Shown in pieces: positions 1-9,596 of a stretch of DNA of 64,000 nt. Position numbers and translations under genes: made by a program. The notes under the pieces were generated by a model. That model worked only from the letters and a program-made list of their open reading frames with translations, was not told where the DNA came from and did not search any database. The stretch comes from Polaribacter sp. Hel1_33_78 (lineage in GTDB: Bacteria > Bacteroidota > Bacteroidia > Flavobacteriales > Flavobacteriaceae), in assembly GCF_900106075.1 (NCBI RefSeq), contig NZ_LT629794.1:682001-746000 (forward strand), given 5' to 3'. The stretch's first letter is position 1. The number at the start of each line of letters is the position of its first letter.

Positions 1-318
1 GCTGCCACGGATATTATTATCTCTAGAGCAGGAGCAAGCTCAGTTTCAGAGTTGTGTATCGTTGGTAAACCTGTCATTTTTATTCCGTCACCAAATGTAG
101 CTGAGGATCATCAAACAAAAAATGCAAAGTCCATAGCAGATAAACATGGAGCTATTTTGTTAAAAGAAAGTGAGTTAGAAACGTTTCCTATTGTTTTTGA
201 AACGCTTTTAAAAGATATAGGAAAGCAAGAGCATTTATCAGAGAATATAAAAGAATTAGCATTGCCAGGAGCAACAACAGATATTGTAAATGAGATTGAA
301 AAACTATTAAAAAAGTGA
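1..318 (+). CDS. murG: MurG glycosyltransferase, 3' part only
   Basis: C-terminal 105 codons of UDP-N-acetylglucosamine--N-acetylmuramyl-(pentapeptide) pyrophosphoryl-undecaprenol GlcNAc transferase, which makes lipid II at the inner face of the membrane. The frame is open from base 1, so the gene starts outside the window. The visible piece has the sugar-nucleotide-binding region of the family: [11 protein letters not shown] followed by [20 protein letters not shown], then the C-terminal helices. Its TGA stop overlaps the GTG start of murC by four bases, so the two are probably translationally coupled. The order murG-murC-ftsQ-ftsA-ftsZ is the usual dcw cluster tail of Flavobacteriia. Confidence 0.95.
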   Translation, partial: AATDIIISRAGASSVSELCIVGKPVIFIPSPNVAEDHQTKNAKSIADKHGAILLKESELETFPIVFETLLKDIGKQEHLSENIKELALPGATTDIVNEIEKLLKK

Positions 319-1658
319 ATTTAAAAAAGATACAGACCATTTATTTTGTTGGTATTGGAGGTATTGGAATGAGTGCAATTGCTCGTTACTTTGCATCCAA
401 TGGAAAGCTTGTGGCTGGTTATGACAAAACTCCGTCTCAAATAATTTCGAGTTTAGAGGAATTGGGTGTTGAAATTCATTTTGAAGATAGTTTAAAGAAC
501 ATACCAATTTCTTTTTTAGATAAGGATAAAACCTTGGTTGTGTACACACCAGCAATTGCCGAAAATCATACAGAATTAAATTACTTCTTAAATAATAATT
601 TTAAGGTTTTAAAAAGAGCAGAAGTTTTAGGTAAAATTACAGAAAGCACTTTTTGTCTGGCTGTTGCTGGAACGCATGGGAAAACTACAACTTCTTCTAT
701 TTTAGGACATATTATGCATCAACAAAAAGCGACTTCTTTTTTAGGTGGAATTGCTGAAAATTACAATTCAAATTTAATTTTGGGTGAAGACAAAGTTTCG
801 GTTGTTGAAGCAGATGAGTTTGATCGATCTTTCTTACAATTGAGTCCTAATATTGCTTGTATAACTTCTATGGATGCTGATCATTTAGATATCTATGGAG
901 AAGCAGCAGTTTTAGAAGAATCGTTTGTAGAGTTTGCAAATAAAGTTTCAGGTACATTAATCATTGCAAAAGGATTGCCTTTAAAAGGGTTAACCTATGC
1001 TGTAAACGAAGCCGCAGATTACAGAGCCTTTAATTTAAAAATTGAAAGTGGAAAGTATATTTTTGATGTCCAAACACCATCAGAAAGTATAAAAAATATT
1101 GAATTCTATTTACCAGGTAAGCATAATGTAATGAATGCTTTAGCTGCATTTGCAATGGCAGATGTATATGGTGTTCCCGCAAAAAAAATTAAATTAAGTT
1201 TGTCAACTTTTAAAGGGGTGAAACGTAGGTTTTCTTATAAAATAAAAACGAGTGACTTTGTTTTGATTGATGATTATGCACATCATCCAACAGAAATAAA
1301 TGCAGTAGAAAATTCCATAAGAGAAATGTATCCCAAAGAAAAAGTATTGGCTGTTTTTCAACCACATTTATTTTCTAGAACAAGAGATTTTATCGATGAT
1401 TTTGCAACTGCATTATCAAAATTTGATGAAATCTTATTATTAGATATTTATCCAGCAAGAGAATTACCAATTGCTGGGGTAAGTTCTGAATGGTTATTTC
1501 ATAAAATAGAGAACAAGCATAAAAAATTGGTTCAAAAAAATAATTTAATAAAAGATATTAAAAAATCGACAGCAAAAGTAGTTGTAATGTTAGGTGCTGG
1601 TGACATTGGAGAAATGGTAAATGAAGTAAAAATAAACTTTTATAATTCAAGAAAATGA
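315..1658 (+). CDS. murC: UDP-N-acetylmuramate--L-alanine ligase MurC
   Basis: Cytoplasmic ATP-dependent ligase that adds L-alanine to UDP-MurNAc, the first step of the peptidoglycan stem peptide. The 447-residue protein has the family length. Visible motifs: N-terminal nucleotide-fold glycines GIGGIGM (13-19), Mur-ligase P-loop AGTHGKTTT (118-126), EADEFDRSF (165-173) and the C-terminal [10 protein letters not shown] signature. The start is GTG inside the murG stop (GTGA overlap), chosen because the N-terminal glycine fold follows directly. Its end overlaps ftsQ by ATGA, giving a tightly coupled operon. Confidence 0.96.
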   Translation: MNLKKIQTIYFVGIGGIGMSAIARYFASNGKLVAGYDKTPSQIISSLEELGVEIHFEDSLKNIPISFLDKDKTLVVYTPAIAENHTELNYFLNNNFKVLKRAEVLGKITESTFCLAVAGTHGKTTTSSILGHIMHQQKATSFLGGIAENYNSNLILGEDKVSVVEADEFDRSFLQLSPNIACITSMDADHLDIYGEAAVLEESFVEFANKVSGTLIIAKGLPLKGLTYAVNEAADYRAFNLKIESGKYIFDVQTPSESIKNIEFYLPGKHNVMNALAAFAMADVYGVPAKKIKLSLSTFKGVKRRFSYKIKTSDFVLIDDYAHHPTEINAVENSIREMYPKEKVLAVFQPHLFSRTRDFIDDFATALSKFDEILLLDIYPARELPIAGVSSEWLFHKIENKHKKLVQKNNLIKDIKKSTAKVVVMLGAGDIGEMVNEVKINFYNSRK

Positions 1659-2380
1659 AATTCAGAAAGGTTTTAAAATACTTGTTATTTCCAGCTTTGA
1701 TGGTGGGTTTAGGGTTTTTGTACAGTTTTTCATCAACAAGAAATCTGCAAATAAAAATAGCAGAGCCTATTGTAGAATTTGAAGAAGGGGATAATAATTT
1801 TTTAACATATTCAATGGTTAATAAATTGTTAATACAAAATAAAGAAACAGTGCAAAACCAAGCGAAATCTGTGATAAATTTATACGGATTAGAGAATAGA
1901 GTGTCCAAAAATCCATATGTAGAAAATGCAACCATTTTTTTAACGATTGATGGCAGACTAAAAACAATTATTAAACAACGGATACCTGTTGCTAGAATTG
2001 TTTTAAAAAGTGGCTCTTATTACATTGATAAACAAGGAGTAAAAGTCCCTTTGTCCAATAATTATTCTGCAAGAGTAATGTTGATTTCGGGAGTTGAAAA
2101 TGTGGAAGCTGTTAACGAGATTTTACCTTTGATTTCTTTAATATTAGGGGATGAATTTTTACATAAAGAGATTGTTGGAATTGAAAAATCTGAAGTTCAT
2201 GAGTATAAGTTTTCTGTGAGAAGTGGTGATTATAAAATAAATTTTGGAAAATTATCTGAAATGGAAACAAAATTTAAGAAGTTGAAAGCTTTTTACAGCA
2301 AAACATTTAAAGATAAAACTATTAAAAATTACAATTTAATAAATTTAAAATATCACAACCAAGTTGTGTGCATTAAATAA
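1655..2380 (+). CDS. ftsQ: Cell division protein FtsQ
   Basis: Bitopic inner-membrane divisome protein that links FtsA/FtsZ with the periplasmic septal machinery. The 241-residue protein has a short basic cytoplasmic start, one membrane segment at about residues 8-26, and then a periplasmic part with a POTRA-like region and a beta domain (for example YYIDKQGVKVPLS, matching the FtsQ pattern around the so-called D-x-x-G). Sequence conservation in FtsQ is weak, so position between murC and ftsA is a main support. It starts with ATG overlapping the murC stop by four bases, and ftsA follows after six bases. Confidence 0.9.
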   Translation: MKFRKVLKYLLFPALMVGLGFLYSFSSTRNLQIKIAEPIVEFEEGDNNFLTYSMVNKLLIQNKETVQNQAKSVINLYGLENRVSKNPYVENATIFLTIDGRLKTIIKQRIPVARIVLKSGSYYIDKQGVKVPLSNNYSARVMLISGVENVEAVNEILPLISLILGDEFLHKEIVGIEKSEVHEYKFSVRSGDYKINFGKLSEMETKFKKLKAFYSKTFKDKTIKNYNLINLKYHNQVVCIK

Positions 2381-2386
2381 ATCAAA

Positions 2387-3715
2387 ATGGAAGACAATAA
2401 AATAGCTGTTGGTTTAGATATTGGTACAACCAAGATTGTTGCCATGATTGGTCGTAAAAACGAATATGGCAAGATTGAGGTTGTTGGTATCGGAAAAGCT
2501 AAAAGCCTAGGCGTGAAACGTGGAGTTGTAAGTAATATTACACAAACGATTCAATCAATTCAACAAGCGGTAGATGAAGCACAAAGTGTTTCTGGTGTAA
2601 AGATTGAAGATGTTGTTGTTGGTATTGCTGGTCAGCATATAAGAAGCTTACATCATAGTGATTATATCACAAGAAATAATGCTGATGAAGTTATAGATGA
2701 AGATGATATTGAAGACTTAGTGAATCAAGTTCATAAGTTGGTGATGTTACCGGGAGAAGAAATTATTCACGTATTACCACAAGAATTTAAAGTAGATTCT
2801 CAAGCAGATATCAAAGAGCCAATAGGTATGTATGGTGGTCGTTTGGAAGCTAATTTTCATGTTGTTGTTGGTCAAGTTTCATCAATTAGAAATATTGGAC
2901 GATGTGTAAAAAGTGCGGGTTTAGGGTTAAGTGAAATTACATTAGAACCCTTAGCTTCGGCTTCAGCAGTATTAAGTCAGGAAGAAAAAGAAGCGGGAGT
3001 CGCTCTCATTGATATAGGAGGCGGAACTACAGATTTAGCAATTTTTAAAGACGGAATTATCAGACATACTGCTGTCATTCCTTTTGGAGGAAATGTAATT
3101 ACAGATGATGTTAAAGAAGGTTGTTCTATCATTGAAAAACAAGCTGAATTATTAAAAATTAAGTTTGGTTCTGCTTGGCCAGGAGAAAATAAAGAAACAG
3201 AAATTGTATCTATACCTGGGTTAAGAGGAAGAGAGCCAAAAGAAATCACATTAAAAAATTTATCAAAAATTATACATGCAAGAGTTCAAGAAATTATTGA
3301 GCATGTGTATTTAGAGATAAAAAATTACGGACATGAAACGGCAAAAGGAAAACTAATTGCGGGAATTGTTTTAACAGGAGGTGGTTCTCAACTAAAACAT
3401 TTACGTCAGTTAGTTGAATATATAACGGGTATGGATGCCAGAATAGGATTTCCTAATGAGCATTTAGCCGGAGATTCTGATGAAGGCTTGTCAAGTCCTT
3501 CTTACGCCACAGCTGTTGGTTTGTTGATGGTCGGTTTAGAGAAAGATATTAAAGTAGAAGATATTATTGAGGAGACTGTATCTGAATCAAATGCAGAGAC
3601 AGAAGAGCAAGAAGAAATTCAAGCAAAAAGTGAGGAAAAACCAAAACCTACGAAGAAATCTTTTTTCGAAAAATTTACAGAAGGTTTAAAGGATTTTTTA
3701 GACAACGCTGAGTAA
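2387..3715 (+). CDS. ftsA: Cell division protein FtsA
   Basis: Actin-fold ATPase that anchors FtsZ filaments to the membrane. It has 442 residues, with the phosphate-1 motif LDIGTTK (10-16), a second nucleotide motif IDIGGGTTDLAIF around residue 208, and the adenosine motif IVLTGGGSQL near residue 327. An acidic linker (EETVSESNAETEEQEE) leads to a basic/hydrophobic C-terminal amphipathic helix (KKSFFEKFTEGLKDFL), the expected membrane-targeting sequence. It follows ftsQ by six bases and precedes ftsZ by 66 bases of AT-rich DNA. Confidence 0.97.
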   Translation: MEDNKIAVGLDIGTTKIVAMIGRKNEYGKIEVVGIGKAKSLGVKRGVVSNITQTIQSIQQAVDEAQSVSGVKIEDVVVGIAGQHIRSLHHSDYITRNNADEVIDEDDIEDLVNQVHKLVMLPGEEIIHVLPQEFKVDSQADIKEPIGMYGGRLEANFHVVVGQVSSIRNIGRCVKSAGLGLSEITLEPLASASAVLSQEEKEAGVALIDIGGGTTDLAIFKDGIIRHTAVIPFGGNVITDDVKEGCSIIEKQAELLKIKFGSAWPGENKETEIVSIPGLRGREPKEITLKNLSKIIHARVQEIIEHVYLEIKNYGHETAKGKLIAGIVLTGGGSQLKHLRQLVEYITGMDARIGFPNEHLAGDSDEGLSSPSYATAVGLLMVGLEKDIKVEDIIEETVSESNAETEEQEEIQAKSEEKPKPTKKSFFEKFTEGLKDFLDNAE

Positions 3716-3781
3716 AATCAGCATGATTAGTAAAATTAAAAAGAATAAAATTAATAAAAATTTAAAAAGATAAACGTTATT

Positions 3782-5680
3782 ATGAGCTCAGAATTTGATA
3801 ACATTTTATTTGACATGCCAAAAACACAATCTAATACCATAAAAGTAATTGGTGTTGGTGGTGGTGGAAGCAATGCAGTAAATCACATGTTTACCCAAAG
3901 CATAAAAGGAGTAGATTTTGTAATCTGTAATACAGATGCACAAGCTCTAGAAAACAGCCCAATTCCTAATAAAATACAGTTAGGAGCAAACTTAACATCT
4001 GGTTTAGGAGCTGGTGCAAATCCAGAAATTGGGGCACAAGCAGCTAAAGAAAGTATGCAAGAAATACAGCAAATGCTAAATACCCAAACAAAAATGGTAT
4101 TTATTACTGCGGGTATGGGTGGTGGAACTGGTACTGGTGCGGCACCAATTATTGCTAAAATTGCCAAAGACATGGACATCTTAACTGTTGGTATTGTGAC
4201 AATGCCATTTGCTTTCGAAGGGAAAAGACGCTCAAAACAGGCTCAATTGGGAATTGATCAATTGCGCCAAAATGTGGATTCTTTAATTGTTATTAATAAT
4301 AATAAATTAAGGGAAGTTTACGGAAACCTAGGTTTTAAAGCAGGTTTTTCGAAAGCTGATGAAGTTTTATCTACTGCTTCTAAAGGAATTGCAGAAGTTA
4401 TTACGCATCACTACAAACAAAATATTGACTTGCATGATGCTAAAACGGTCCTTTCTAATAGCGGTACAGCAATTATGGGCTCTGCAAAAGAAGAAGGTCA
4501 AACCAGAGCAAAAACAGCTATTGTAAAAGCATTAGATTCACCGTTATTAAATGATAATAAAATTACAGGTGCTAAAAATGTATTATTACTTATTGTATCT
4601 GGGACTAATGAAGTTACCTTAGATGAAATTGGTGAAATCAACGATTACATTCAAGATGAAGCTGGATATGACGCTAATATTATTATGGGTATTGGAGAAG
4701 ATGCGGACTTGGGAGATGCAATTGCAGTAACAATTGTTGCTACTGGTTTTGCGGCAGATCAACAAAGTACAATTACAAATACAGAGGTAAAAAAAATCAT
4801 TCACACTTTAGAGGATGAACAAAAAGCTACGTATAACTTTACAGAAAAAACAGTAACGAAATCACCTACTTTAAATACTCCCATTTCTAATACGGGAGCA
4901 CAAAAAATTATACACGTTTTAGGAGATGAAATGGAAGATACTAAACCAAAAATGGATTTAGTGGCTACAAATCCAATTATTTCAAACATGCCAGTAACTT
5001 TTGATGAGGTTTCTAGTGATGTTGTTTCTGAAGATGATTTTATCATTACGGATGCTTTAAAAGTGGAAGAAAAAGTGGAAGAAGTATCGACGCAATTTCA
5101 AACAGATTTAATGTTTGATTTACCTTTAAATCCTGATGCAGAAATAAAGTCTGAAGACGAAATTAGATTTAATTTAAATATAGAGAAAGAATTAAATATC
5201 CATGAAATTGAGGTTTATGGAGCGCAAGAAATTAAGGCTGAAAAGAAAGAAGTTGAAAAAAGATATATTTTAGAAGATTTTGATGCTCAACCAACAATAG
5301 GTAAAAGTTCTAGTTTTGTGGAGAAAAAAGTAATTGAGGAAGAAGAATTTCAATTTGAATTAAAAACAACAAAACCGCAATCAGAAATTAATAAGATTGA
5401 AACCACGAGTGAGGAAGTTTCCCCATTAGACTTAACAATTTCTGAATTACAAAAGAGAGCAGAGGAAAGACGTAAAAAAATGAAAGGTTTTAATTATAAG
5501 TTTAATGATCAATTAGGTAAAAATATTGATGAAATAGAACGTCAACCGGCATATAAAAGAATGGGTGTGGATTTAGATAAAAATACATCCATAAGTAAAA
5601 CAGAAACTTCATTAAAAAAAGACAATGATGATTTAGGTTTTAAATCTAATAACTCTTTTTTACATGATAATGTAGATTAA
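3782..5680 (+). CDS. ftsZ: Cell division GTPase FtsZ with long C-terminal tail
   Basis: Tubulin-like GTPase that forms the Z ring. The GTP-binding fold shows GVGGGGSNAVNHM (24-36) and the tubulin signature GGGTGTGAA (113-121). A synergy-loop region (YDANIIMGIGED) lies near residue 298. The globular part ends near residue 325. After it comes an acidic, Glu/Lys-rich linker of roughly 300 residues, so the protein (632 residues) is much longer than the roughly 390 of model bacteria. The last residues (SFLHDNVD) may be the partner-binding tail. It is the last gene of the division cluster and is followed by a strong terminator. Confidence 0.97.
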   Translation: MSSEFDNILFDMPKTQSNTIKVIGVGGGGSNAVNHMFTQSIKGVDFVICNTDAQALENSPIPNKIQLGANLTSGLGAGANPEIGAQAAKESMQEIQQMLNTQTKMVFITAGMGGGTGTGAAPIIAKIAKDMDILTVGIVTMPFAFEGKRRSKQAQLGIDQLRQNVDSLIVINNNKLREVYGNLGFKAGFSKADEVLSTASKGIAEVITHHYKQNIDLHDAKTVLSNSGTAIMGSAKEEGQTRAKTAIVKALDSPLLNDNKITGAKNVLLLIVSGTNEVTLDEIGEINDYIQDEAGYDANIIMGIGEDADLGDAIAVTIVATGFAADQQSTITNTEVKKIIHTLEDEQKATYNFTEKTVTKSPTLNTPISNTGAQKIIHVLGDEMEDTKPKMDLVATNPIISNMPVTFDEVSSDVVSEDDFIITDALKVEEKVEEVSTQFQTDLMFDLPLNPDAEIKSEDEIRFNLNIEKELNIHEIEVYGAQEIKAEKKEVEKRYILEDFDAQPTIGKSSSFVEKKVIEEEEFQFELKTTKPQSEINKIETTSEEVSPLDLTISELQKRAEERRKKMKGFNYKFNDQLGKNIDEIERQPAYKRMGVDLDKNTSISKTETSLKKDNDDLGFKSNNSFLHDNVD

Positions 5681-5703
5681 TATTTTTTTAAATTATATAT
5701 AAG

Positions 5704-5732
5704 ATCACACCAGAAATGGTGTGATTTTTTTT
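5704..5732 (+). terminator. Rho-independent terminator after ftsZ
   Basis: Perfect 9-bp stem ATCACACCA/TGGTGTGAT with a GAAA tetraloop, followed by eight T residues. It ends the murG-ftsZ transcript. The following 250 bases (5733-5984) are very AT-rich and no gene was seen there; they should contain the promoter of the next small gene. Confidence 0.92.
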
Positions 5733-5984
5733 GTAATTAATTTACGAAACCTATTTATTGCATTAAATTATTTCATTTGTGATGCTTTTCTATAAACTAG
5801 CTATTTCTTATATTTTTCTTTCTTTTTATGCATAATTCTAAAATATATTTTTATTTTTTTTCTGATTGTCGTAAACCATCAATCCTGAGAGAATGAAGTT
5901 TTAGTGATGATTTCATGATATTTAGCCTGTAACATATTTTTTTTTAAGTCGTCTATTTAATGTAATCAATTAAACTTATACATC

Positions 5985-6200
5985 ATGAAATATTTAAAAA
6001 CGGTATCATTAGAAGAAAGAGGAATTTTAACATCTGCGTATAAAAAAGAAATTAAAAAGAACATGAAGTTAGAGAAATCTAAATCAGTATCTAGAATTAA
6101 GGATATGATTTTAAATCATCATGGAAAAATAGAAAGTCAAGTAGGAACTATTTTACAAGTTTCATTGTTTGCATTTGCTATTATTATGATCGTTTACTAA
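5985..6200 (+). CDS. Small membrane-anchored protein of unknown function
   Basis: A 71-residue protein that I do not recognise. The first 50 residues are strongly basic (KKEIKKNMKLEKSKSVSRIK), and the last 18 or so are hydrophobic (VSLFAFAIIMIVY), giving a C-terminal membrane anchor with a cytoplasmic basic part. It stands alone: a terminator lies upstream after ftsZ and a bidirectional hairpin lies downstream. The codon pattern looks coding and the ATG is well placed after an AT-rich leader. The function is open; a tail-anchored regulatory or structural peptide is possible. Confidence 0.6.
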   Translation: MKYLKTVSLEERGILTSAYKKEIKKNMKLEKSKSVSRIKDMILNHHGKIESQVGTILQVSLFAFAIIMIVY

Positions 6201-6368
6201 AAGGTAAAAGGATTTTGAATAGAGAAAGTAGCTTATAAATAAGTCCTGTTTAGTGATAGTAAGGATATCCTTTTAAATATCAGTTTGAGTAAATTTTGAG
6301 GAAAGAACAAATCTAAAATATATAAAATAACACATTTTAGATTGTTTTAAAAACACACAACATCAAAA

Positions 6369-6395
6369 AAAATCCATCTAAAAAAGATGGATTTT
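6369..6395. terminator. Bidirectional terminator hairpin
   Basis: Stem AAAATCCATCT/AGATGGATTTT (11 bp) with an A-rich 5-base loop and T/A runs on both flanks. It lies between the small plus-strand gene and the convergent aminotransferase gene and can end both transcripts. Confidence 0.8.
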
Positions 6396-6416
6396 ATAAT
6401 AGATATGTTTTTGCTT

Positions 6417-7604
6417 TTAATGTAAAGCTTTTTTTATTCTCTTAATAGCTTCACGAATTTGTAATTTAGAAGCTGCATAAGATATTCTGATGCAATTAGG
6501 AGCTCCGAAAGCATCTCCAGTTACAGTAGCAACATTGGCTTTTTCTAGGATGAACAAAGAAAAATCGCTGGCATTTTCAATTTTTATTCCGTCTATCGAT
6601 TTACCAAAGTAAGCAGAAATATCTGGAAAAACATAAAAAGCGCCCTCCGGAACATTTACTTTAAATCCATCAATTTCTCTCAATAACCCAATAATGATAT
6701 CTCTACGAGTTTTAAACTCATCTACCATAAATTGTATTTTAGAAACGGGCGCTAATACTGCTATAATTGCCGCTCTTTGAGCAATACAGTTTGTGCCTGA
6801 GGTAATTTGACCTTGCATCTTTGTACATGCTTTTGCAATCCATTCTGGTGCGCCAATATAACCAATTCTCCAACCAGTCATGGCAAATGCTTTTGCCAAA
6901 CCGTTTACGGTAATGGTTCTGTCATACATGCTTTCTATAGCTGCAAAACTAAACGGTTTTGAATCGTAATTGATATGTTCATAGATTTCATCTGATAATA
7001 TAAAAATCTTTGGATATTTTTCTAAAACTGCTGCTAATGCTCGATATTCTGATTCACTATAAATAGTTCCGCTTGGATTATTTGGCGAGTTAAAGAAAAT
7101 CATTTTAGTTTTAGGCGTAATTGCTGCTTCTAACTGAGCCGGTGTAATTTTGAAATCGTTGTCAATAGAAGAAGGAATTTCGACATAGGTTGCTTCACAT
7201 AAAATAGCAATTGCAGAATAACTTACCCAATAAGGCGCTGGTAATAAAATTTCATCACCAGGGTTTAACAAAACTTGTGCAATGTTGGCGATAGATTGTT
7301 TTGCGCCCGTAGACACTACTATTTGATTTGGTTTGTAGTCTAGACCATTATCACGTTTAAACTTAGTGCAAATAGCCTCTTTCAATTCTACATAACCATC
7401 TACAGGTGTATATGTATTGTAATTTTCATTGATCGCTTCTATTGCCGCATCTTTAATAAAATCCGGTGTATTAAAGTCCGGCTCTCCCAAACTTAAACCA
7501 ATAATATCTTTTCCTTCTGCTCTTAATTCTCTAGCTTTTGCAGCCATTGCCAATGTTTGTGATGTTGGTAGGCTGTTAATTCTGTCCGATAATGGATGTG
7601 TCAT
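6417..7604 (-). CDS. Class I/II pyridoxal-phosphate aminotransferase (aspartate-type)
   Basis: Cytosolic PLP enzyme, most likely an aspartate aminotransferase of the thermophile/AspB-like subgroup that moves amino groups between aspartate (or other amino acids) and 2-oxoglutarate. The 395 residues have the family length. Visible signatures: SLGEPDF (38-44), NSPNNPSGT (172-180), SDEIYEH (204-210) and NGLAKAFAMTGWRIGY, where K238 is the predicted Schiff-base lysine. The next gene downstream is convergent behind a shared terminator; upstream, 23 bases away, lies the desaturase end on the same strand, so the two may be co-transcribed. Substrate choice cannot be fixed from sequence alone. Confidence 0.9.
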   Translation of the reverse strand: MTHPLSDRINSLPTSQTLAMAAKARELRAEGKDIIGLSLGEPDFNTPDFIKDAAIEAINENYNTYTPVDGYVELKEAICTKFKRDNGLDYKPNQIVVSTGAKQSIANIAQVLLNPGDEILLPAPYWVSYSAIAILCEATYVEIPSSIDNDFKITPAQLEAAITPKTKMIFFNSPNNPSGTIYSESEYRALAAVLEKYPKIFILSDEIYEHINYDSKPFSFAAIESMYDRTITVNGLAKAFAMTGWRIGYIGAPEWIAKACTKMQGQITSGTNCIAQRAAIIAVLAPVSKIQFMVDEFKTRRDIIIGLLREIDGFKVNVPEGAFYVFPDISAYFGKSIDGIKIENASDFSLFILEKANVATVTGDAFGAPNCIRISYAASKLQIREAIKRIKKALH

Positions 7605-7627
7605 TTTACTGTTAATTGTTGTTTTAC

Positions 7628-8719
7628 TTATACTAATTCAGGGTTTTTACCTAAAACGCCTAAATGTCTAAAGTGCTCTATAATTGCTTTACGCATGGTA
7701 TCGTATTCATTATACGGCAAATTAAACTCTTTGGCAGTTTCTTTTACAATTTTAGCTAATTTTTCATAATGCACATGAGAAATATGTGGAAAAATATGAT
7801 GTTCAACCTGATGATTTAAACCTCCTGTATAAAAGTTTACTAACCAGTTGCTAGGTGCAAAGTTAGAGGTAGTGTATAATTGATGGACTGCCCAAGTGTG
7901 TTCTAAATTTCCTTCTTTATCTGGAATTGGCATTTCTGTATTTGGAACAATATGCGCCAATTGAAAAACCAAGCTTAAAATCATACCAGCAGTATAATGC
8001 ATAACAAAAAAACCTATTAATACTTTCCACCATGAAACGTCTAAAGCTAATAATGGTAAAACAATCCAAAGTGCATAATATGCAATTTTAGAGATTACCA
8101 ATTTCGTCCATTCGGTTGAAGGGTTTGGAAACTCACCATAAGATAGTTTTCGTTTCAAATACCGGTGCATTTGCTTAATATCTGTAGTAATTGCCCAATT
8201 AATGGTTAGCAAACCATATAAAAATATAGAATAATATTTCTGAAGTTTATGAATTCTTAACCATTTAGAATGCTTTGAGAAACGAATAATTCTACCAGCA
8301 TCTATATCTTCATCATGGTCTTTTACGTTGGTAAATGTATGGTGTAAAACATTATGTTGTACTTTCCAATTATAAACGTTACCAGCAAGAATATAGATAC
8401 TGCTACCCATTAGTTTATTAACCCATTTTCTTTTAGAAAATGATTCGTGATTGGCATCATGCATAACATTCATACCAACACCGGCCATACCAATACCTGT
8501 AACTACCATTAACAAAATCATTATCCACTGAGGCATAGATACCGTTAATACTAAAATAAAAGGAATTAAAAACAGCGAAAACATGATAATTGCTTTAGAA
8601 TATAATTTCCAGTTTCCTGTTCTCTTAATGTTATTTTCTTTGAAATATGTATTCACTCTTTTATTTAGAGTTCTAAAGAACTTAGCTTTATCTACTCTTG
8701 AAAAGTTTATTGCTTTCAT
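7628..8719 (-). CDS. Membrane fatty acid desaturase, three-histidine-box type
   Basis: Membrane di-iron acyl desaturase of the acyl-CoA/linoleoyl-type family (PF00487). From the chosen start (363 residues) the three histidine boxes are HDANH (87-91), HNVLHH (122-127) and HQVEHH (303-308); the last, with Q before the final HH, is typical of front-end (delta-5/delta-6-like) enzymes. Hydrophobic blocks flank the boxes. The frame is open for 37 more codons upstream, but the internal ATG at 8719 was chosen because MKAINFSRVDKAKF matches the family N-terminus and a promoter box lies 20 bases upstream. The likely role is membrane lipid unsaturation. There is no fused cytochrome b5 domain. Confidence 0.88.
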   Translation of the reverse strand: MKAINFSRVDKAKFFRTLNKRVNTYFKENNIKRTGNWKLYSKAIIMFSLFLIPFILVLTVSMPQWIMILLMVVTGIGMAGVGMNVMHDANHESFSKRKWVNKLMGSSIYILAGNVYNWKVQHNVLHHTFTNVKDHDEDIDAGRIIRFSKHSKWLRIHKLQKYYSIFLYGLLTINWAITTDIKQMHRYLKRKLSYGEFPNPSTEWTKLVISKIAYYALWIVLPLLALDVSWWKVLIGFFVMHYTAGMILSLVFQLAHIVPNTEMPIPDKEGNLEHTWAVHQLYTTSNFAPSNWLVNFYTGGLNHQVEHHIFPHISHVHYEKLAKIVKETAKEFNLPYNEYDTMRKAIIEHFRHLGVLGKNPELV

Positions 8720-8738
8720 ATGTATTATGTATAATAAA

Positions 8739-8820
8739 CAAAAATAATGTTTTTGAAATATCTTTCTGTAATAAACGTAGGATTTTGTTGCTAATTGTTT
8801 GTGAACAATAACTATTTTTG
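8739..8820. promoter_or_regulatory. Divergent TAnnTTTG promoter boxes (desaturase / rsmG)
   Basis: Minus-strand TATTTTTG (8746-8739) is 20 bases before the chosen desaturase start, and plus-strand TATTTTTG (8813-8820) is 17 bases before rsmG. Both match the Bacteroidetes minus-7 consensus. TTG-rich sequence lies upstream of each but a single minus-33 box is not clear. Confidence 0.6.
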
Positions 8821-8837
8821 TCGCTGACACTTAATTT

Positions 8838-9467
8838 ATGGAAATTATACAAAAATATTTTAAAGATTTAACACCGACTCAAATTGAACAGTTTTCGAAA
8901 CTTCAAGAGTTATATAAAGATTGGAACTTAAAAATAAATGTAGTTTCTCGTAAAGATATAGATGAGTTATACTTACGTCATGTACTACATTCATTGGGGA
9001 TAGCAAAAATAATTTCTTTTAAACCAGGCTCTAAAGTAATGGATGTAGGAACAGGAGGAGGTTTTCCTGGTATTCCTTTGGCAATTTTATTTCCTGAAAC
9101 CCAGTTTCACCTAGTTGATTCCATTGGGAAAAAGATCAAAGTAGTAAATGAGGTTGTTGCTGGCTTAGGATTAGTAAATGTAAAAACTACTCATGGCAGA
9201 GCAGAAGATGTAAAAGATACGTATGATTTTATTGTGAGTAGAGCAGTTGCCCAAATGGAAACTTTTGTTCGTTGGACAAAAGGTAGAATTGCTAAAAAGC
9301 AAAATCACGACTTAAAAAATGGAATTCTATATTTAAAAGGTGGAGATTTATCTGAAGAATTAAAAATATATACTTCAGCAACTATTTATGACCTACCTAA
9401 TTATTTCGACGAAACTTTTTTTGAAACAAAAAAAGTCGTTCATTTAGGTATGAAGTTTAAGGGGTAA
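8838..9467 (+). CDS. rsmG: 16S rRNA (guanine527-N7)-methyltransferase RsmG
   Basis: SAM-dependent methyltransferase that modifies G527 in the 530 loop of 16S rRNA (GidB). The 209 residues fit the family. The SAM-binding motif VMDVGTGGGFPGIPLAI covers residues 67-83; RHVLHS (47-52) and DFIVSRAVA near residue 131 are further family signatures. It is a single gene with its own promoter box 17 bases upstream and a hairpin terminator after it. Confidence 0.95.
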   Translation: MEIIQKYFKDLTPTQIEQFSKLQELYKDWNLKINVVSRKDIDELYLRHVLHSLGIAKIISFKPGSKVMDVGTGGGFPGIPLAILFPETQFHLVDSIGKKIKVVNEVVAGLGLVNVKTTHGRAEDVKDTYDFIVSRAVAQMETFVRWTKGRIAKKQNHDLKNGILYLKGGDLSEELKIYTSATIYDLPNYFDETFFETKKVVHLGMKFKG

Positions 9468-9489
9468 TTGTTTAAGATTATTGAAATAT

Positions 9490-9527
9490 TACAACTTTTA
9501 ATAAGTACTTGGTAAAGTTGTATTTTT
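9490..9527 (+). terminator. Terminator after rsmG
   Basis: Stem TACAACTTT/AAAGTTGTA (9 bp); the loop itself contains the small palindrome AAGTACTT. A TTTTT run follows. It separates rsmG from the convergent glutaminase gene. Confidence 0.75.
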
Positions 9528-9596
9528 AAAAGGGTGGCAACCAACTAAATGAAAATTAATCATATTATGGTCAGAAATCATGAATGTTGTAACGAA

